From: an uncultured Chlorobiaceae bacterium
Lineage (GTDB): Bacteria > Bacteroidota > Chlorobiia > Chlorobiales > Chlorobiaceae
Length of the DNA stretch: 64,000 nucleotides
Assembly (NCBI GenBank): GCA_903839405.1
Contig: CAIMCD010000009.1
Span: 1 to 64,000, forward strand
Direction: 5' to 3'
Shown here one piece after another: positions 52,575 through 61,908 of this stretch. The position numbers and the translations under genes were made by a program. Positions within the stretch are counted from its first letter, which is position 1. Each line of letters starts with the position of its first letter. The notes beneath the pieces were generated by a model that was given only the letters and a program-made list of their open reading frames with translations, was not told the DNA's origin and did not search any database.

Positions 52575-54818
52575 GTGCCTAACGTAAAAAATATAAAGGA
52601 GCTGCAGCACTCCTGGGCATACGTCGTGGCACCCTTGCCGGCGCTCAGGCTGCTTTTGCCGGTCACCCTGGGGATTCTTGCCGGAGTTAACCTCTCCTTT
52701 CGGTTTGAGGTGTGGCTCTTCTCCTCTGCACTTCTTTTTCTGCTCCTGCTTGGCGGGATGATCTATGAAAAGCTCCGCAGCAACGCTCCTTTTCCCCTCT
52801 GCTTTACGGCTGTCAGCTACACTCTTTTTGTGCTCTTCACCTTTGCCGCCTGGAGCAACTACCGGCTCAACTATGCTCCCCGTGACGGACTGTTGCGATT
52901 CACCGGTAAAGAGGTGGTGCTCTACGGGCGTGCTGACGGGCGTCCTTCACTCTCCGCAAAAGGAGCGAGCTGGATCATGGAGGTTGAGCGTGTTTTTGAT
53001 CACGGCCGCAGCTTCAGGCTCCATGACCGGGCAAAGGTTTTTTTACGCAATCCGGGAGGAGAGGGTGCGGCGATCCGTTATGGAGAGATGCTTCGGGTGA
53101 AGGGGACGCTCGACCTTATTCCTCCGGCCGCAAATCGCGGCGAATTCGACCCCCGTTATGCGGCGCGGATGCAGCAGGTTTCCGTGCAGTTCTACTCCGC
53201 CGGGCCTTGGCAGGTGTTGCATGAGGGGGATGCCGGCCTGAACGGTTTTGAGCGTTTTATTGTGCAGCCGGTCTATAACTATATTGTGCAAACTCTTGAT
53301 GATCTCCTTCCTCCCGGTGAGGAGCGAAAGCTCTCGGCCGGGGTCTTGACCGGAGAAAAAGAGCTATTGACAGAAGAGGTGTTCGAGAGCTTCAAGCTCA
53401 CCGGTACGGCACATATTCTGGCGGTTTCAGGGCTGAACGTGGGCCTGCTTGCCCTCGCCATTCATGTTTTGTTGCAGCGACTCAAGGTTACCACCTCCGG
53501 GCGGTGGCTCTCCTTTTTGCTTGTTACTTTTATTCTGGTGGTTTACAGCTCTGTCACCGGAAACTCGGCGTCGGTCAAGCGTGCGGCCATTATGAGTGTG
53601 GTAATGATCGGCGGAGAGACTCTTGGGCGGAAAACTTACTCGGTCAACTCGCTTGCCCTCTCCGACCTCTTGATTCTTCTGCTGGATCCTCTCGACCTCT
53701 TGAATGCGGGATTTTTAATGACCAACGGCGCGGTTTTGGCCATTTTGGTGATCTACCCCCGCTTCAGCGCTTCGGAGCAAAAAGGGGACGCGGTTTTGCG
53801 GTCGGTCGGTCGTTTTTTCTTCAACACGGCTCTCGTGACCCTTGCCGCCATAATCGGGGTTTCGCCCGTGATTGCCTACTATTTCGGCACCTTCTCGCTG
53901 GTCAGCTTGCTGGCAAATCTGCCGGTGGTGCTCTTTTCAACCCTCTTGATGTATGCCCTTGTTCCCATGCTGCTCTTGAATCTGGTTTCAGGCTACGCGG
54001 CCTCTTTCTTTGCTGAAACCTCTTTTTTCTTTGCCGAACTGACCCTGCGCTCGGCCCTTCTTTTCAGCCGTTTTCCCTTTGCCTCTATAACCCTGAAGCT
54101 TGATGCCACCCAGGTGTGGCTCTACTACCTGATGCTGGGTGCGCTTTTGTTCTATGGCTACCGGCAAGCGTGGGGAAGGTTTGCCATTTCGCTCCTCCTC
54201 GGGCTCAACCTGCTCTTCTGGTACTCTTTTTTCTTGCATCCCCGCCCAACACCGCCCGATCTGCTGACGATCAATGTAGGCCGCAATCTTGCCACCATTT
54301 TTTCTTCCGGCACCCAAACCGTGCAGATCGACCTGGGCCGCGCACCGCGTGACCAGAAGCGCATTGATCGCCAGATTGAGGCGTACGGTTTTGCCGCTCC
54401 CCAAGCCGTTGTGCAGTTTTTTTCTCCCGACTCGCTTTTCCCCCCTCTGCCTGCCGGAGGCCGGATGGTGCATGATAGCAGCAGGCTTGTGCTTTCTTCA
54501 ATCGTTATAGTCCGGCCTGAAGAGCGGGTGCTGAAGCTCTGGAGCCGCAAGCGCTCGCTGCTTATGGTTTCCGGCACCAGCCGCCTGAAGGAGGAGGAGC
54601 TGTACAAGGCCGATATTGCTCTGCTGTGGGTTTACCGATTTGCTCCGAAGCAGCAGGAAGAAGTCACCTCATGGCTGAACTACGCCCGCCCGAAGCGCTG
54701 CATCCTCATTCCAGCCTCCTTTCTCCCAAGGGCCCACCTCGCTCTCATGCAGCGCTACGCCGCCCTGCACCCCGGAGTAGAACTCCGAAGCAAAACCCGC
54801 CAGATTGCGGTGTGGTAG
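52575..54818 (+). CDS. comEC: ComEC/Rec2-related DNA internalisation protein
   Basis: 747 residues; the start at 52575 is GTG (the ATGs just upstream are out of frame). An N-terminal DUF4131 part with two membrane segments, an OB-like region (VEVERVFDHGRSFRLHDRAKVFL, RGEFDPRYAARMQ) and a multi-helix competence domain (about 230-540; TGTAHILAVSGLNVGLLA, TGNSASVKRAAIM, DPLDLLNAGFLMTNGAV) are seen. The C-terminal region where a metallo-beta-lactamase domain is expected (about 555-747, DLLTINVGRNLATIF) lacks the HxHxDH motif. It should be the inner-membrane channel for single-stranded DNA. Confidence 0.88.
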   Translation: MPNVKNIKELQHSWAYVVAPLPALRLLLPVTLGILAGVNLSFRFEVWLFSSALLFLLLLGGMIYEKLRSNAPFPLCFTAVSYTLFVLFTFAAWSNYRLNYAPRDGLLRFTGKEVVLYGRADGRPSLSAKGASWIMEVERVFDHGRSFRLHDRAKVFLRNPGGEGAAIRYGEMLRVKGTLDLIPPAANRGEFDPRYAARMQQVSVQFYSAGPWQVLHEGDAGLNGFERFIVQPVYNYIVQTLDDLLPPGEERKLSAGVLTGEKELLTEEVFESFKLTGTAHILAVSGLNVGLLALAIHVLLQRLKVTTSGRWLSFLLVTFILVVYSSVTGNSASVKRAAIMSVVMIGGETLGRKTYSVNSLALSDLLILLLDPLDLLNAGFLMTNGAVLAILVIYPRFSASEQKGDAVLRSVGRFFFNTALVTLAAIIGVSPVIAYYFGTFSLVSLLANLPVVLFSTLLMYALVPMLLLNLVSGYAASFFAETSFFFAELTLRSALLFSRFPFASITLKLDATQVWLYYLMLGALLFYGYRQAWGRFAISLLLGLNLLFWYSFFLHPRPTPPDLLTINVGRNLATIFSSGTQTVQIDLGRAPRDQKRIDRQIEAYGFAAPQAVVQFFSPDSLFPPLPAGGRMVHDSSRLVLSSIVIVRPEERVLKLWSRKRSLLMVSGTSRLKEEELYKADIALLWVYRFAPKQQEEVTSWLNYARPKRCILIPASFLPRAHLALMQRYAALHPGVELRSKTRQIAVW

Positions 54819-55388
54819 AAGGCTGTGCTGCTGTCATTCCGAAAAACATGAGGAATCTCGTGCCGGATAGGAAACAATTTTTCTGATTTGCAGAAGCGAT
54901 GATATTGATTCCCCGGATATGCGGATATACGTAAGGGCGAAAAATCTTTCGCCTCTACTGCCTATTTGTTTGTTTGTGTCATCCCGACTGAAAGGAGGGA
55001 TCTCTTCCAGCAGAATTGCAAAACAAATTTTTTTCGTTCACTGGAATCAAAAAAGAATACGCTACGCGTGCAATTATCGGTAAGGGCGAAAAATTTTTCG
55101 CCCTTAGAGTTGCAATCCGCTGCGCGTACAATTAGATATGAAGGGTACCTCCGCAAAGCCGCGCCGGGCGTGGGCTGCTAGCGCAAAAACCGGAGGATCG
55201 GTATGCTTCAGCAATAATAACCGGAGCATAATTTTTTTCTGATTTTCCTTCTAACGCATTTTTTCATAAAACGATATGGCTGATTTTCAGGTTTTTCCAG
55301 AGGGGTAAAAATTATCCTCCGGTTTTTATCACTTTTTGGGTGGTTTCAGCCAACGTTGACGGAAGAGTCGGATAAAACAAAAAGCTGG
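54819..55388. repeat. Repeat-rich intergenic region
   Basis: 570 bp with no gene. GTCATTCCGAAAAACATGAGG (54833 on) and GTCATCCCGACTGAAAGGAGG (54978 on) are two copies of the GTCATxCCGA...GAGGxATCT repeat type. GTAAGGGCGAAAAATCTTTC (54931 on) and a perfect 26-bp palindrome starting TAAGGGCG (55081-55106) form a second family. CGCTACGCGTGCAATTA (about 55059) and CGCTGCGCGTACAATTA (about 55118) form a direct repeat around the latter. Likely a hotspot for small dispersed repeats. Confidence 0.6.
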
Positions 55389-56291
55389 CTATTTCGAAAA
55401 GAAGGCGATCAGGCCGAATGTGAGAAAAAGGATGGCGGCAAGAATAATGGTCCAGTCGCTGAGTTTGCGCATAAACTCCTGCTGGTTCTCCCGGTACATG
55501 CTTGCAATGATGATCACGGCAACATTATTTAGCAGAAGGAAATAGGTGGGTGGTGGAAGAATTTTTGTGATTGTGCAATAAAAGAGCACCCCTCCCATAA
55601 CGAGGCTTGTGAGGATGAGCAATTGTTTGGTATGCAGCAGGGTGGAGGTGTTGGCAATGGTTTTGATGCCGCTCATGAGGTCACCCCGGCGGTCGCGTAT
55701 GTCCCACATCACCTCGATAAAAAACGCGCAGACAAAGAGATATCCCCAGCAAATCCACGCCTTGAGTGAGAGTGAGTGACCGGCGAAAAAGAGGGGAAGA
55801 AAGACCATTGTGGTGGCCCAATCGAGCGGAGGGGCGAGATTTTTAACGATGTAGATATCTTTCAGCCGCCGTGCGCCCTGCAAACGCCGGGAGAGAAAAT
55901 CGGGGAAGCATTTGTGATTATAGAGAAACCCGATAACGATAATCAGCACGGTTGTCCAGAAGGCCGGTTGATTAAACTGTAATGCGATAACGAGCGCAAC
56001 AGCGGAAACGAGGTAGAAGGTTACGTAGGTGATAAAATCTTTGTGCTTGAGGGCATTTTTCAGACTGTCGGGGTCGTTTGCTGCATCTTCCTGATCATCG
56101 GTAAGGCGGTTGTCCTGGTATATGGAGAAAGTGAGCAGGAAGACCGACAAAATGGCCCATCCGTTGACCGGGATACCGAAATAAACCGACCAACTTGCCG
56201 CCCCAAGCGCAGAGAGCAGCGAGAGATGCAATTTATTTCTGAAGAAATAACGCAGGGAACGTGCGCCCGGCATGTCGCGATCTTGAGTCAC
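55389..56291 (-). CDS. UbiA-family prenyltransferase
   Basis: 300 residues with about eight membrane helices. The two Asp-rich motifs are present in adapted form: FSIYQDNRLTDDQEDAAND near residue 60 and MWDIRDRRGDLMSGIKTIAN near 200. UbiA enzymes attach polyprenyl groups to aromatic or pyrrole acceptors; in phototrophs, members make (bacterio)chlorophyll, quinones and tocopherol-like compounds. The acceptor cannot be told here. The gene is isolated between two long non-coding regions. Confidence 0.75.
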   Translation of the reverse strand: MTQDRDMPGARSLRYFFRNKLHLSLLSALGAASWSVYFGIPVNGWAILSVFLLTFSIYQDNRLTDDQEDAANDPDSLKNALKHKDFITYVTFYLVSAVALVIALQFNQPAFWTTVLIIVIGFLYNHKCFPDFLSRRLQGARRLKDIYIVKNLAPPLDWATTMVFLPLFFAGHSLSLKAWICWGYLFVCAFFIEVMWDIRDRRGDLMSGIKTIANTSTLLHTKQLLILTSLVMGGVLFYCTITKILPPPTYFLLLNNVAVIIIASMYRENQQEFMRKLSDWTIILAAILFLTFGLIAFFSK

Positions 56292-56759
56292 CTTTTCCGG
56301 AGTAAAGTTTTTCCTTTATTTTAGGTCGGATCTATATTTGTAAATTACGCAATTTTTTAAAGTTTTTCTCTTCTCAGGAATCTTCCAAAATGAGGTCGGG
56401 GAGAGCTTGCTTTCTGAGCAAGGATAGATCAGCCGGAGTTTTGAATGGTTCACTATCTTGCTCTTGCCCGGATTTATTTGCTCGCTACCGTCCGTATCAT
56501 CAGCTGTTACAACACGGTGCCGCAGTAAGTTACCGGGTCCGCTTTTCTGCAGGAACCATTGCTACTGCAGAATGTTTTACCTACATTTCCGTATAGGGAT
56601 AACGTGTATTATTTCGTGCGTTTTGTTTCCTCTTTCTCTGCAATGCATACATAGAGTTAACTTGGCAAAAAGTAATCACCATTCGCGCTGATTTTGTATC
56701 TCTTCATTTTTTAAAACAAGCGCGAGGGGCGCCAAAATCAATGTTGTAAAAGAGAATAG
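56292..56759. other. Intergenic region, no gene recognised
   Basis: 468 bp. Two overlapping short rightward frames (56390..56596 and 56458..56691) have no recognisable protein or ribosome-binding site. A small stem CTTGCT/AGCAAG lies near 56410. The promoter of the STAS-like gene should be in the right part. Confidence 0.35.
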
Positions 56760-57128
56760 ATGGCTATTCAATACACCACAAGGGTTGAGGAGGGAACTCT
56801 TTTTGTGCAGGCTTCGGGTTTTGATGAGAGTCTTGATGAGGTTGAGGCCTATGGCATGGGTGTACTCACGGCAACTCTGGAGAGCGGCGTTGTTCATGTT
56901 TTTTGCGATGAAACCGCCCTTGAGTATCGGCTCGGAACCCTTGATACCTACCGTGCAGGCGAATTTCTTTCCACCCATGTGCCCGGAGTGGCGAAGGTTG
57001 CAATTGTCTGTAATCCTGCATCTCTTGCCGATGCGAGCTTTTTTGAGGATGTTGTGGTTAATCGCGGGCTCACGTTGCGGGTCTTTACCGACGCTACAAT
57101 CGCCTTGCAGTGGCTAAGAGGATCTTGA
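56760..57128 (+). CDS. Small STAS/SpoIIAA-like protein
   Basis: 122 residues, soluble, alternating strands and helices (MAIQYTTRVEEGTLFVQASGFDES, AVALVCNP-like KVAIVCNPASLADASFFEDVVVNRGLTLRVFTDATIALQWL). The layout and the FTDxxxALxWL ending resemble the SpoIIAA-like/STAS fold of small regulatory proteins. I am not sure of the family. It is followed 34 bp later by a membrane protein on the same strand. Confidence 0.55.
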   Translation: MAIQYTTRVEEGTLFVQASGFDESLDEVEAYGMGVLTATLESGVVHVFCDETALEYRLGTLDTYRAGEFLSTHVPGVAKVAIVCNPASLADASFFEDVVVNRGLTLRVFTDATIALQWLRGS

Positions 57129-57162
57129 TCTCTTCTGAAAAACATGTTAACAGAGCGTACAG

Positions 57163-57585
57163 ATGATCACTACATGTACCCTTTTCAGTTCCTCTCTCTA
57201 TAGCGTTGTTGGTGCTGTTTCACTCAGTATGGCCGTCACGAATCTCTTCAGCAAGCACTATTTACCCTTTCAGGAAGAGGCGGCGGGCGTGAAGTGGGAG
57301 GAGCTTGAGGGTGGGCTTCAGGAGGTCATTATAACCCAGCTTCGTTTGATCGGCACCGGGTTTCTCATCTCCGCAATACAACTTTTCAGTGTGGCTCTCA
57401 TGCAGATTGTCGCCACACAAAACCGGTTGAATACCCTTATTCCTCTCTATGCGTTGCTCTTTATAGCTGCACTGATACGCTTCAATTATAAGCTGCACAA
57501 GCAAACAGGGGTCAATACTCCCTGGAAAAAATCGATAGTGGCCCTGCTGCTGGTTATAGCAGGCATGATTTTCTCATGGATTTAG
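57163..57585 (+). CDS. Hypothetical four-helix membrane protein
   Basis: 140 residues with hydrophobic segments at about 8-28, 60-84, 92-108 and 122-140. Between the first two lies a charged stretch (EEAAGVKWEELEGGLQEV). Function and family unknown. It probably shares a transcript with the STAS-like gene. Confidence 0.6.
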   Translation: MITTCTLFSSSLYSVVGAVSLSMAVTNLFSKHYLPFQEEAAGVKWEELEGGLQEVIITQLRLIGTGFLISAIQLFSVALMQIVATQNRLNTLIPLYALLFIAALIRFNYKLHKQTGVNTPWKKSIVALLLVIAGMIFSWI

Positions 57586-57621
57586 TAGCGCGGCATTGCC
57601 CCCCCTTTTCCCCTCTTCCGT

Positions 57622-57897
57622 TTATTCTCGTTTATCCTTGCTGAAGAGGCTGGTGCCGATCAGGGTGTCGATGATTTTGCCGATCTCGGCGGATAGGCCG
57701 GGAGGGTTGAGTTTGCTGATGACAAGCGCGAGGGTGTAGATTTTGCCTTCGAGGGGGAGAAATTTGTTGACCACAACCACCCGGTCCTCCCTCAGGCGGC
57801 ACTCTCCGCCGAGAAAATTGCCTTTTTCGTAGCGCAGGGTGTAGCCAAGCTCTTTTATGGCGGCTTCAAGAAGCGTGAGTTGTGCGGTTTTTTTCAT
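57622..57897 (-). CDS. Conserved hypothetical protein, 91 residues
   Basis: Soluble alpha/beta protein starting MKKTAQLTLLEAAIKELGYTLRYEKGNFLGGECRLREDR, then VVVVNKFLPLEGKIYTLALVI. No family recognised. It lies 21 bp downstream of the NUDIX gene on the same strand and is thus likely cotranscribed. Confidence 0.6.
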   Translation of the reverse strand: MKKTAQLTLLEAAIKELGYTLRYEKGNFLGGECRLREDRVVVVNKFLPLEGKIYTLALVISKLNPPGLSAEIGKIIDTLIGTSLFSKDKRE

Positions 57898-57918
57898 GAA
57901 CCGATCTGTTTTAAGTCG

Positions 57919-58488
57919 TCAACCAAGGCCGTGGCGTGCGAGGTATTTGAGCACCGGAGCTACATGGAGCGACTGGATCATTCCCCCTTCAAGCGCAATC
58001 GTGCGCAGCTCTTCAAGGCTAACCAGGTGAACGGTGATCTCTTCGGTTGCGTCAAGCTGCTGCAGGCCCTGCAGCTCAACCCCTTCAGCCAGGAAGGTGG
58101 TGGTGATGTTGTCCTGCAGGGCCGGGTTGGCACTCAGCTCCATCCACTCCCTCCATCTGCCCCCGCCGTAGCCGGTCTCTTCCAGGAGTTCGCGCTTTGC
58201 GGACTGCAGCAGCGACTCTCCCGCCTTGTCGTGAACGCCTGCCGGCAGCTCGTAGAAGACCTTCCGGATGCCGTGGCGGTACTGGCGTATCAGCACAATT
58301 TTTTGTTCACGGGTAATGGCCAGCACATTGACCCAGGGCGGAAACTCCCAGATGTAGTAGTCGTCGATAATCCGGCCGTTCGAAAGTTGGACGGTGTCCT
58401 GGCGCATGGTCAGCCAGGGCTTGTTGTAGAGGTATTTCGTGCCGAGGGTCGTCCAGGCTTCGGGTTCGTGCTTCTGCTCTATGGTCAT
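57919..58488 (-). CDS. NUDIX hydrolase (ADP-ribose pyrophosphatase-like)
   Basis: 189 residues. The NUDIX box is GVHDKAGESLLQSAKRELLEETGY, one residue longer at the first spacer than the usual Gx5E, but REL, EE and G are intact. It lies within a chain (ITREQKIVLIRQYRHGIRKVFYELPAG) typical of ADP-sugar pyrophosphatases. It hydrolyses nucleoside diphosphates linked to another group; substrate unknown. Starts 5 bp after the ABC permease stop. Confidence 0.88.
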   Translation of the reverse strand: MTIEQKHEPEAWTTLGTKYLYNKPWLTMRQDTVQLSNGRIIDDYYIWEFPPWVNVLAITREQKIVLIRQYRHGIRKVFYELPAGVHDKAGESLLQSAKRELLEETGYGGGRWREWMELSANPALQDNITTTFLAEGVELQGLQQLDATEEITVHLVSLEELRTIALEGGMIQSLHVAPVLKYLARHGLG

Positions 58489-58493
58489 TGGGG

Positions 58494-59951
58494 TTATCCT
58501 CTCATTCTTGGGTCGAGGGCGTCACGGACCGCGTCGCCGATCAGGTTGAAGCAGAGCACGGTGATCACAATGGCAATACCGGGAAAGGTGGAGATCCACC
58601 AGTAGTTCAAAAGGCTGTCACGCCCTTCATTGATAATGTTTCCCCAGCTTGGGGTGGGCGGCTGAACGCCGAGACCGAGAAAGGAGAGTCCGGCCTCCGT
58701 CAGGATAATATTGCCGATCCGCAGTGTTGCTGCAATAATGACCGGGGTAAGGGTATTGGGTGCCAGGTGGCGCAAAATGATTCGCATGTTGGAAAGCCCG
58801 AGGGACTTTGCTGCAAGGATAAACTCCTGCTCCTTGAGCGAAAGCACCTGGCTTCTTACAATTCTGGCCACACCCATCCAGCCGGTGAAGGAGAGGGTGA
58901 TGACGATGAAGTAGATGGAGTTACCGAAGGTGGCAATGATGATGAGAATGAGGAAGAGTGCCGGGAAGGCGATCAGCACGTCAACGATGCGCATCATCAG
59001 CGCATCAATCCAGCCGCCGAAATAGCCCGAGGTAACGCCGACAAGGGTGCCGAGGGTGACGGAGATCAGCACAACCAGAAAGCCGATGGAGAGCGATATC
59101 TTTGAGCCGTAGATCACCCGACTGAGGATGTCGCGTCCATACTGGTCGGTACCGAGCGTAAAGGTGCGTGTCACCGCCACCTGCGCGGGATCAGCCACTT
59201 CGGCAAGCGGCATGGTTTTGGTTCGCATCCCCTGACGGTAGATGACCGTGCTCCCCTCAATGCGGTACTCATTGACAAAACGGAGGGCGTGGGGTTTGTT
59301 GCGGGTTTTCAGTTGCTGGAAGTCGCTGATCAGGCTGTTGGCCAACTGGACGGTTGTGCTGTTCCCTTGTTGGAGCGGGATTGTCAGGTTCTTTGTTTGT
59401 TTGAGCACCAGGGCGTCAAGCCGGGCCAGGGGAGGCTGATAGGCGGTAACCAGAAAGTCCTGCTGGTCATAGGGGCTGAAGGGGGCAATAAAGGGGGCGA
59501 GAAAGGCCACCGAGTAGAGCACAAAGATCACGGCTGAAGCGTAGAGGGCGATGGTGTGGCGCAGGAAAGCCCTGAAGCTTATTTTGCCAAGGCTCAGCTC
59601 TTCCTCTGCCGGCTTTTTCTCCTCTCTTCTCTTTTTGATGTAGGAGTGGCGGGCAATGAGCGCAAGCAGGAGCGGCACTCCCACAAGGTAGATCGCTCCA
59701 ACCCAGAACTCAACAATTTCCGAAGTAAAGATCTCGCGGAGCGCTGCCGGGGCCGAGAACAAAAGGGCCGTGGCCGTCACCATTGAGCGGAAGCTGATCA
59801 TCACCAGACCAGCCTGGAAGAACAGAATAGAGAGGAATGTGGCGAAGGAGAGGAGAATAAAGAGTCCTTGCCCTTTTTTCTGTAATCGGATCAGACCCAC
59901 GCCGGGGATAAGGTTCAGCAGGGATGAAGGTGTACCGCTCTCTTTTTTCAA
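58494..59951 (-). CDS. ABC transporter permease, oligopeptide/dipeptide (OppC/DppC) type
   Basis: 485 residues. The C-terminal half (about 255-485) is a BPD_transp_1 domain: TLGTDQYGRDILSRVIYGSKISLSIG, the EAA loop EFILAAKSLGLSNMRIILRHLAPNTLTPVI and the ending GDAVRDALDPRMRG. The N-terminal 150 residues have three to four extra hydrophobic segments and a soluble insertion of about 80 residues (QPPLARLDALVLKQTKNLTI...). Typical OppC is about 300 residues. No binding protein, OppB or ATPases are in the window. Confidence 0.85.
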   Translation of the reverse strand: MKKESGTPSSLLNLIPGVGLIRLQKKGQGLFILLSFATFLSILFFQAGLVMISFRSMVTATALLFSAPAALREIFTSEIVEFWVGAIYLVGVPLLLALIARHSYIKKRREEKKPAEEELSLGKISFRAFLRHTIALYASAVIFVLYSVAFLAPFIAPFSPYDQQDFLVTAYQPPLARLDALVLKQTKNLTIPLQQGNSTTVQLANSLISDFQQLKTRNKPHALRFVNEYRIEGSTVIYRQGMRTKTMPLAEVADPAQVAVTRTFTLGTDQYGRDILSRVIYGSKISLSIGFLVVLISVTLGTLVGVTSGYFGGWIDALMMRIVDVLIAFPALFLILIIIATFGNSIYFIVITLSFTGWMGVARIVRSQVLSLKEQEFILAAKSLGLSNMRIILRHLAPNTLTPVIIAATLRIGNIILTEAGLSFLGLGVQPPTPSWGNIINEGRDSLLNYWWISTFPGIAIVITVLCFNLIGDAVRDALDPRMRG

Positions 59952-60033
59952 GCTTGTGCAGGTAGCTGTGAATGTTGTTTTCAGTTAACTGGAATAAAAC
60001 AATAGTGCTGGCAGAAAAGCAAGCGTTACCGGT

Positions 60034-60080
60034 ATAAAAAAAGCTGCTTTTCCTCTGGAAAGAAAAGCAGCTTTAAAAAA
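60034..60080. terminator. Strong bidirectional terminator after rplY
   Basis: Perfect 13-bp stem AAAGCTGCTTTTC/GAAAAGCAGCTTT with a 9-nt loop; A/T runs flank it on both sides. It ends the rplY transcript and blocks transcription into the ABC permease gene. Confidence 0.88.
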
Positions 60081-60135
60081 TACAGACAACCGGGGTTGGC
60101 CAACAAGAGCTTGGTGGACCGGTTCAGCATCCGGC

Positions 60136-60726
60136 TTATGCGGTCGCTTCGACGGTGGCGGTTTCCGCTTCTTTTTTCGATGCAAGGACGGTAACAACAG
60201 GAGCGTCCGGCTCATCCATGATCTGCAAACCAGAGTAGCTCTCCATCGGGATCTCCTTGACATGGATGGAGTGACCGATTTCAAGTTTTGTTACATCAAT
60301 AACGAGGTGATCCGGCATATCTTCCGGTTTACCCTTGATGGTAAGGGCATGACGGATAATGAGCAGCTTGCCGCCTTTTTCAACACCGGCACTGTCGCCT
60401 GAAACCGCAACGGGAACTTCAAGCTCAATGATCTCTTCAGCCGAGAAAAGCTGAAAGTCGGTATGAATGATGCGGTCGGTTACCGGGTGGAACTGTACCT
60501 CCTTGATGAAGGAGCGCTTGATTTTGCCGTCCGGGAACTGAAGATCGATAATATGTGATTCGGCGGAGTGTACCAGCTTTTTCAGTGCAATTTCATTGAC
60601 GCTGACAGCTAGAGTCTCTTCACCTTTATGATAGATAACTGCTGGGACGATACCCTGTTTGCGCAGTTTGTCCGCATCTTTCTTTTTAATAACGCGCGGT
60701 TCCACACCTAATACAATTGTTTCCAT
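60136..60726 (-). CDS. rplY: 50S ribosomal protein L25 / general stress protein Ctc
   Basis: 196 residues, the long Ctc form: an N-terminal L25 domain that binds 5S rRNA (KLRKQGIVPAVIYHKG) and a C-terminal beta domain (about 100-180, DHLVIDVTKLEIGHSIHVKEI). The end is an Ala/Glu/Thr-rich tail. Lies 33 bp after the prs stop on the same strand, an arrangement common in bacteria. Confidence 0.93.
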   Translation of the reverse strand: METIVLGVEPRVIKKKDADKLRKQGIVPAVIYHKGEETLAVSVNEIALKKLVHSAESHIIDLQFPDGKIKRSFIKEVQFHPVTDRIIHTDFQLFSAEEIIELEVPVAVSGDSAGVEKGGKLLIIRHALTIKGKPEDMPDHLVIDVTKLEIGHSIHVKEIPMESYSGLQIMDEPDAPVVTVLASKKEAETATVEATA

Positions 60727-60759
60727 GCTATTCCTTTATCTCTTTTATTCTCTTGTGTT

Positions 60760-61731
60760 TTAGTGAAGGTTCGTAAGTTTTTCAATGATATTCTTGCTGT
60801 CGAAGAGGCAGCTAACGGAATCATCTTCATAAATACGCTTGATCGCCTCACCGAAGAGGTTGCTGACCGTTACAGTCTCAATTTTCGGTGAATATGCGTG
60901 ATTAGTCACAACGGAATCGGTTACAATGACCTTTTCAAGCACCGATGCGTCGATTCTTTCGATGGCCGGTCCGGAAAGGATCGGGTGGGTTGTGGCGGCA
61001 TAGATTTTCAGGCCACCGGCTTCACGGATAGCTTTGGCTGCATTGACAATGGTGCCGGCGGTATCGATCATGTCGTCAACGAGAAGCACGTTTTTGCCCC
61101 TGACATCACCGATAATGTTCATGACTTCGGCCACGTTGGCGGCTGGACGGCGTTTGTCGACAATCACCAGGTCGGTGCCGAGCTCTTCGGCAAATTTCCT
61201 TGCAAGCTTGACTCCGCCAACATCGGGAGAGGCAACCACAAGGTTATCGCGAAACTCTTTATGACGGATATGGTCGATCAGAATCACGCTGGAGTAGAGG
61301 TGATCGAACGGGATATCAAAAAAGCCCTGAATCTGGGGCGCATGCAGATCCATGGTCAGAATCCTGTGGGCTCCGGCTTCAGTGAGCAGATTGGCGACGA
61401 GCTTTGCCGTGATGGCAACGCGGGGGCGATCCTTTCTGTCCTGACGGGCATAGCCGTAATAGGGGATAACGGCCGTGATCCTTGCAGCAGAAGAGCGTCT
61501 TGCTGCATCAATCATGATCAGCAGCTCCATAAGGTTATCGGCCGGAGGATTGGTAGACTGGATAATGAACATGTCCGAACCACGGATGGATTCAAAATAG
61601 TTTACCGAAATCTCCCCGTCGGAAAAATTTTCAACCTTTGCATTGCAAAGGGACATGTCGAGGTACTCAGCAATTTTTTCTGCGAGAGCCGGGTTACTGC
61701 GTCCCGCGAAAATTTTAATGGGTTTTGCCAT
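60760..61731 (-). CDS. prs: Ribose-phosphate pyrophosphokinase
   Basis: 323 residues from ATG 61731, which is preceded by an AGGA; an in-frame ATG four codons upstream is possible. It makes PRPP from ribose 5-phosphate and ATP. NFSDGEISV, DLHAPQIQGFFDIP and VASPDVGGVKLARKFAEEL are family blocks, and the PRPP loop is VLLVDDMIDTAGT. Upstream of rplY in a likely two-gene unit. Confidence 0.95.
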   Translation of the reverse strand: MAKPIKIFAGRSNPALAEKIAEYLDMSLCNAKVENFSDGEISVNYFESIRGSDMFIIQSTNPPADNLMELLIMIDAARRSSAARITAVIPYYGYARQDRKDRPRVAITAKLVANLLTEAGAHRILTMDLHAPQIQGFFDIPFDHLYSSVILIDHIRHKEFRDNLVVASPDVGGVKLARKFAEELGTDLVIVDKRRPAANVAEVMNIIGDVRGKNVLLVDDMIDTAGTIVNAAKAIREAGGLKIYAATTHPILSGPAIERIDASVLEKVIVTDSVVTNHAYSPKIETVTVSNLFGEAIKRIYEDDSVSCLFDSKNIIEKLTNLH

Positions 61732-61908
61732 CGTGTCCTGCATATTCGGATGAAAGGGGTTATATTATGGCAGCTTTTCAAGGCTCCGGATATTCTCTTG
61801 TTTTCCCGGAGATGATACAATTATCTGATTTCAAATATAATTAAAAAGGCTGAAAAATTAATTAATTTTTTGCTGCTTTCTCAAGCAGGGCTATTTATCG
61901 AAAAAACT

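Noticed and set aside
56390..56691. Two overlapping 68- and 77-codon plus-strand frames
   Set aside because: No ribosome-binding site, no protein-like composition and mutually exclusive frames.
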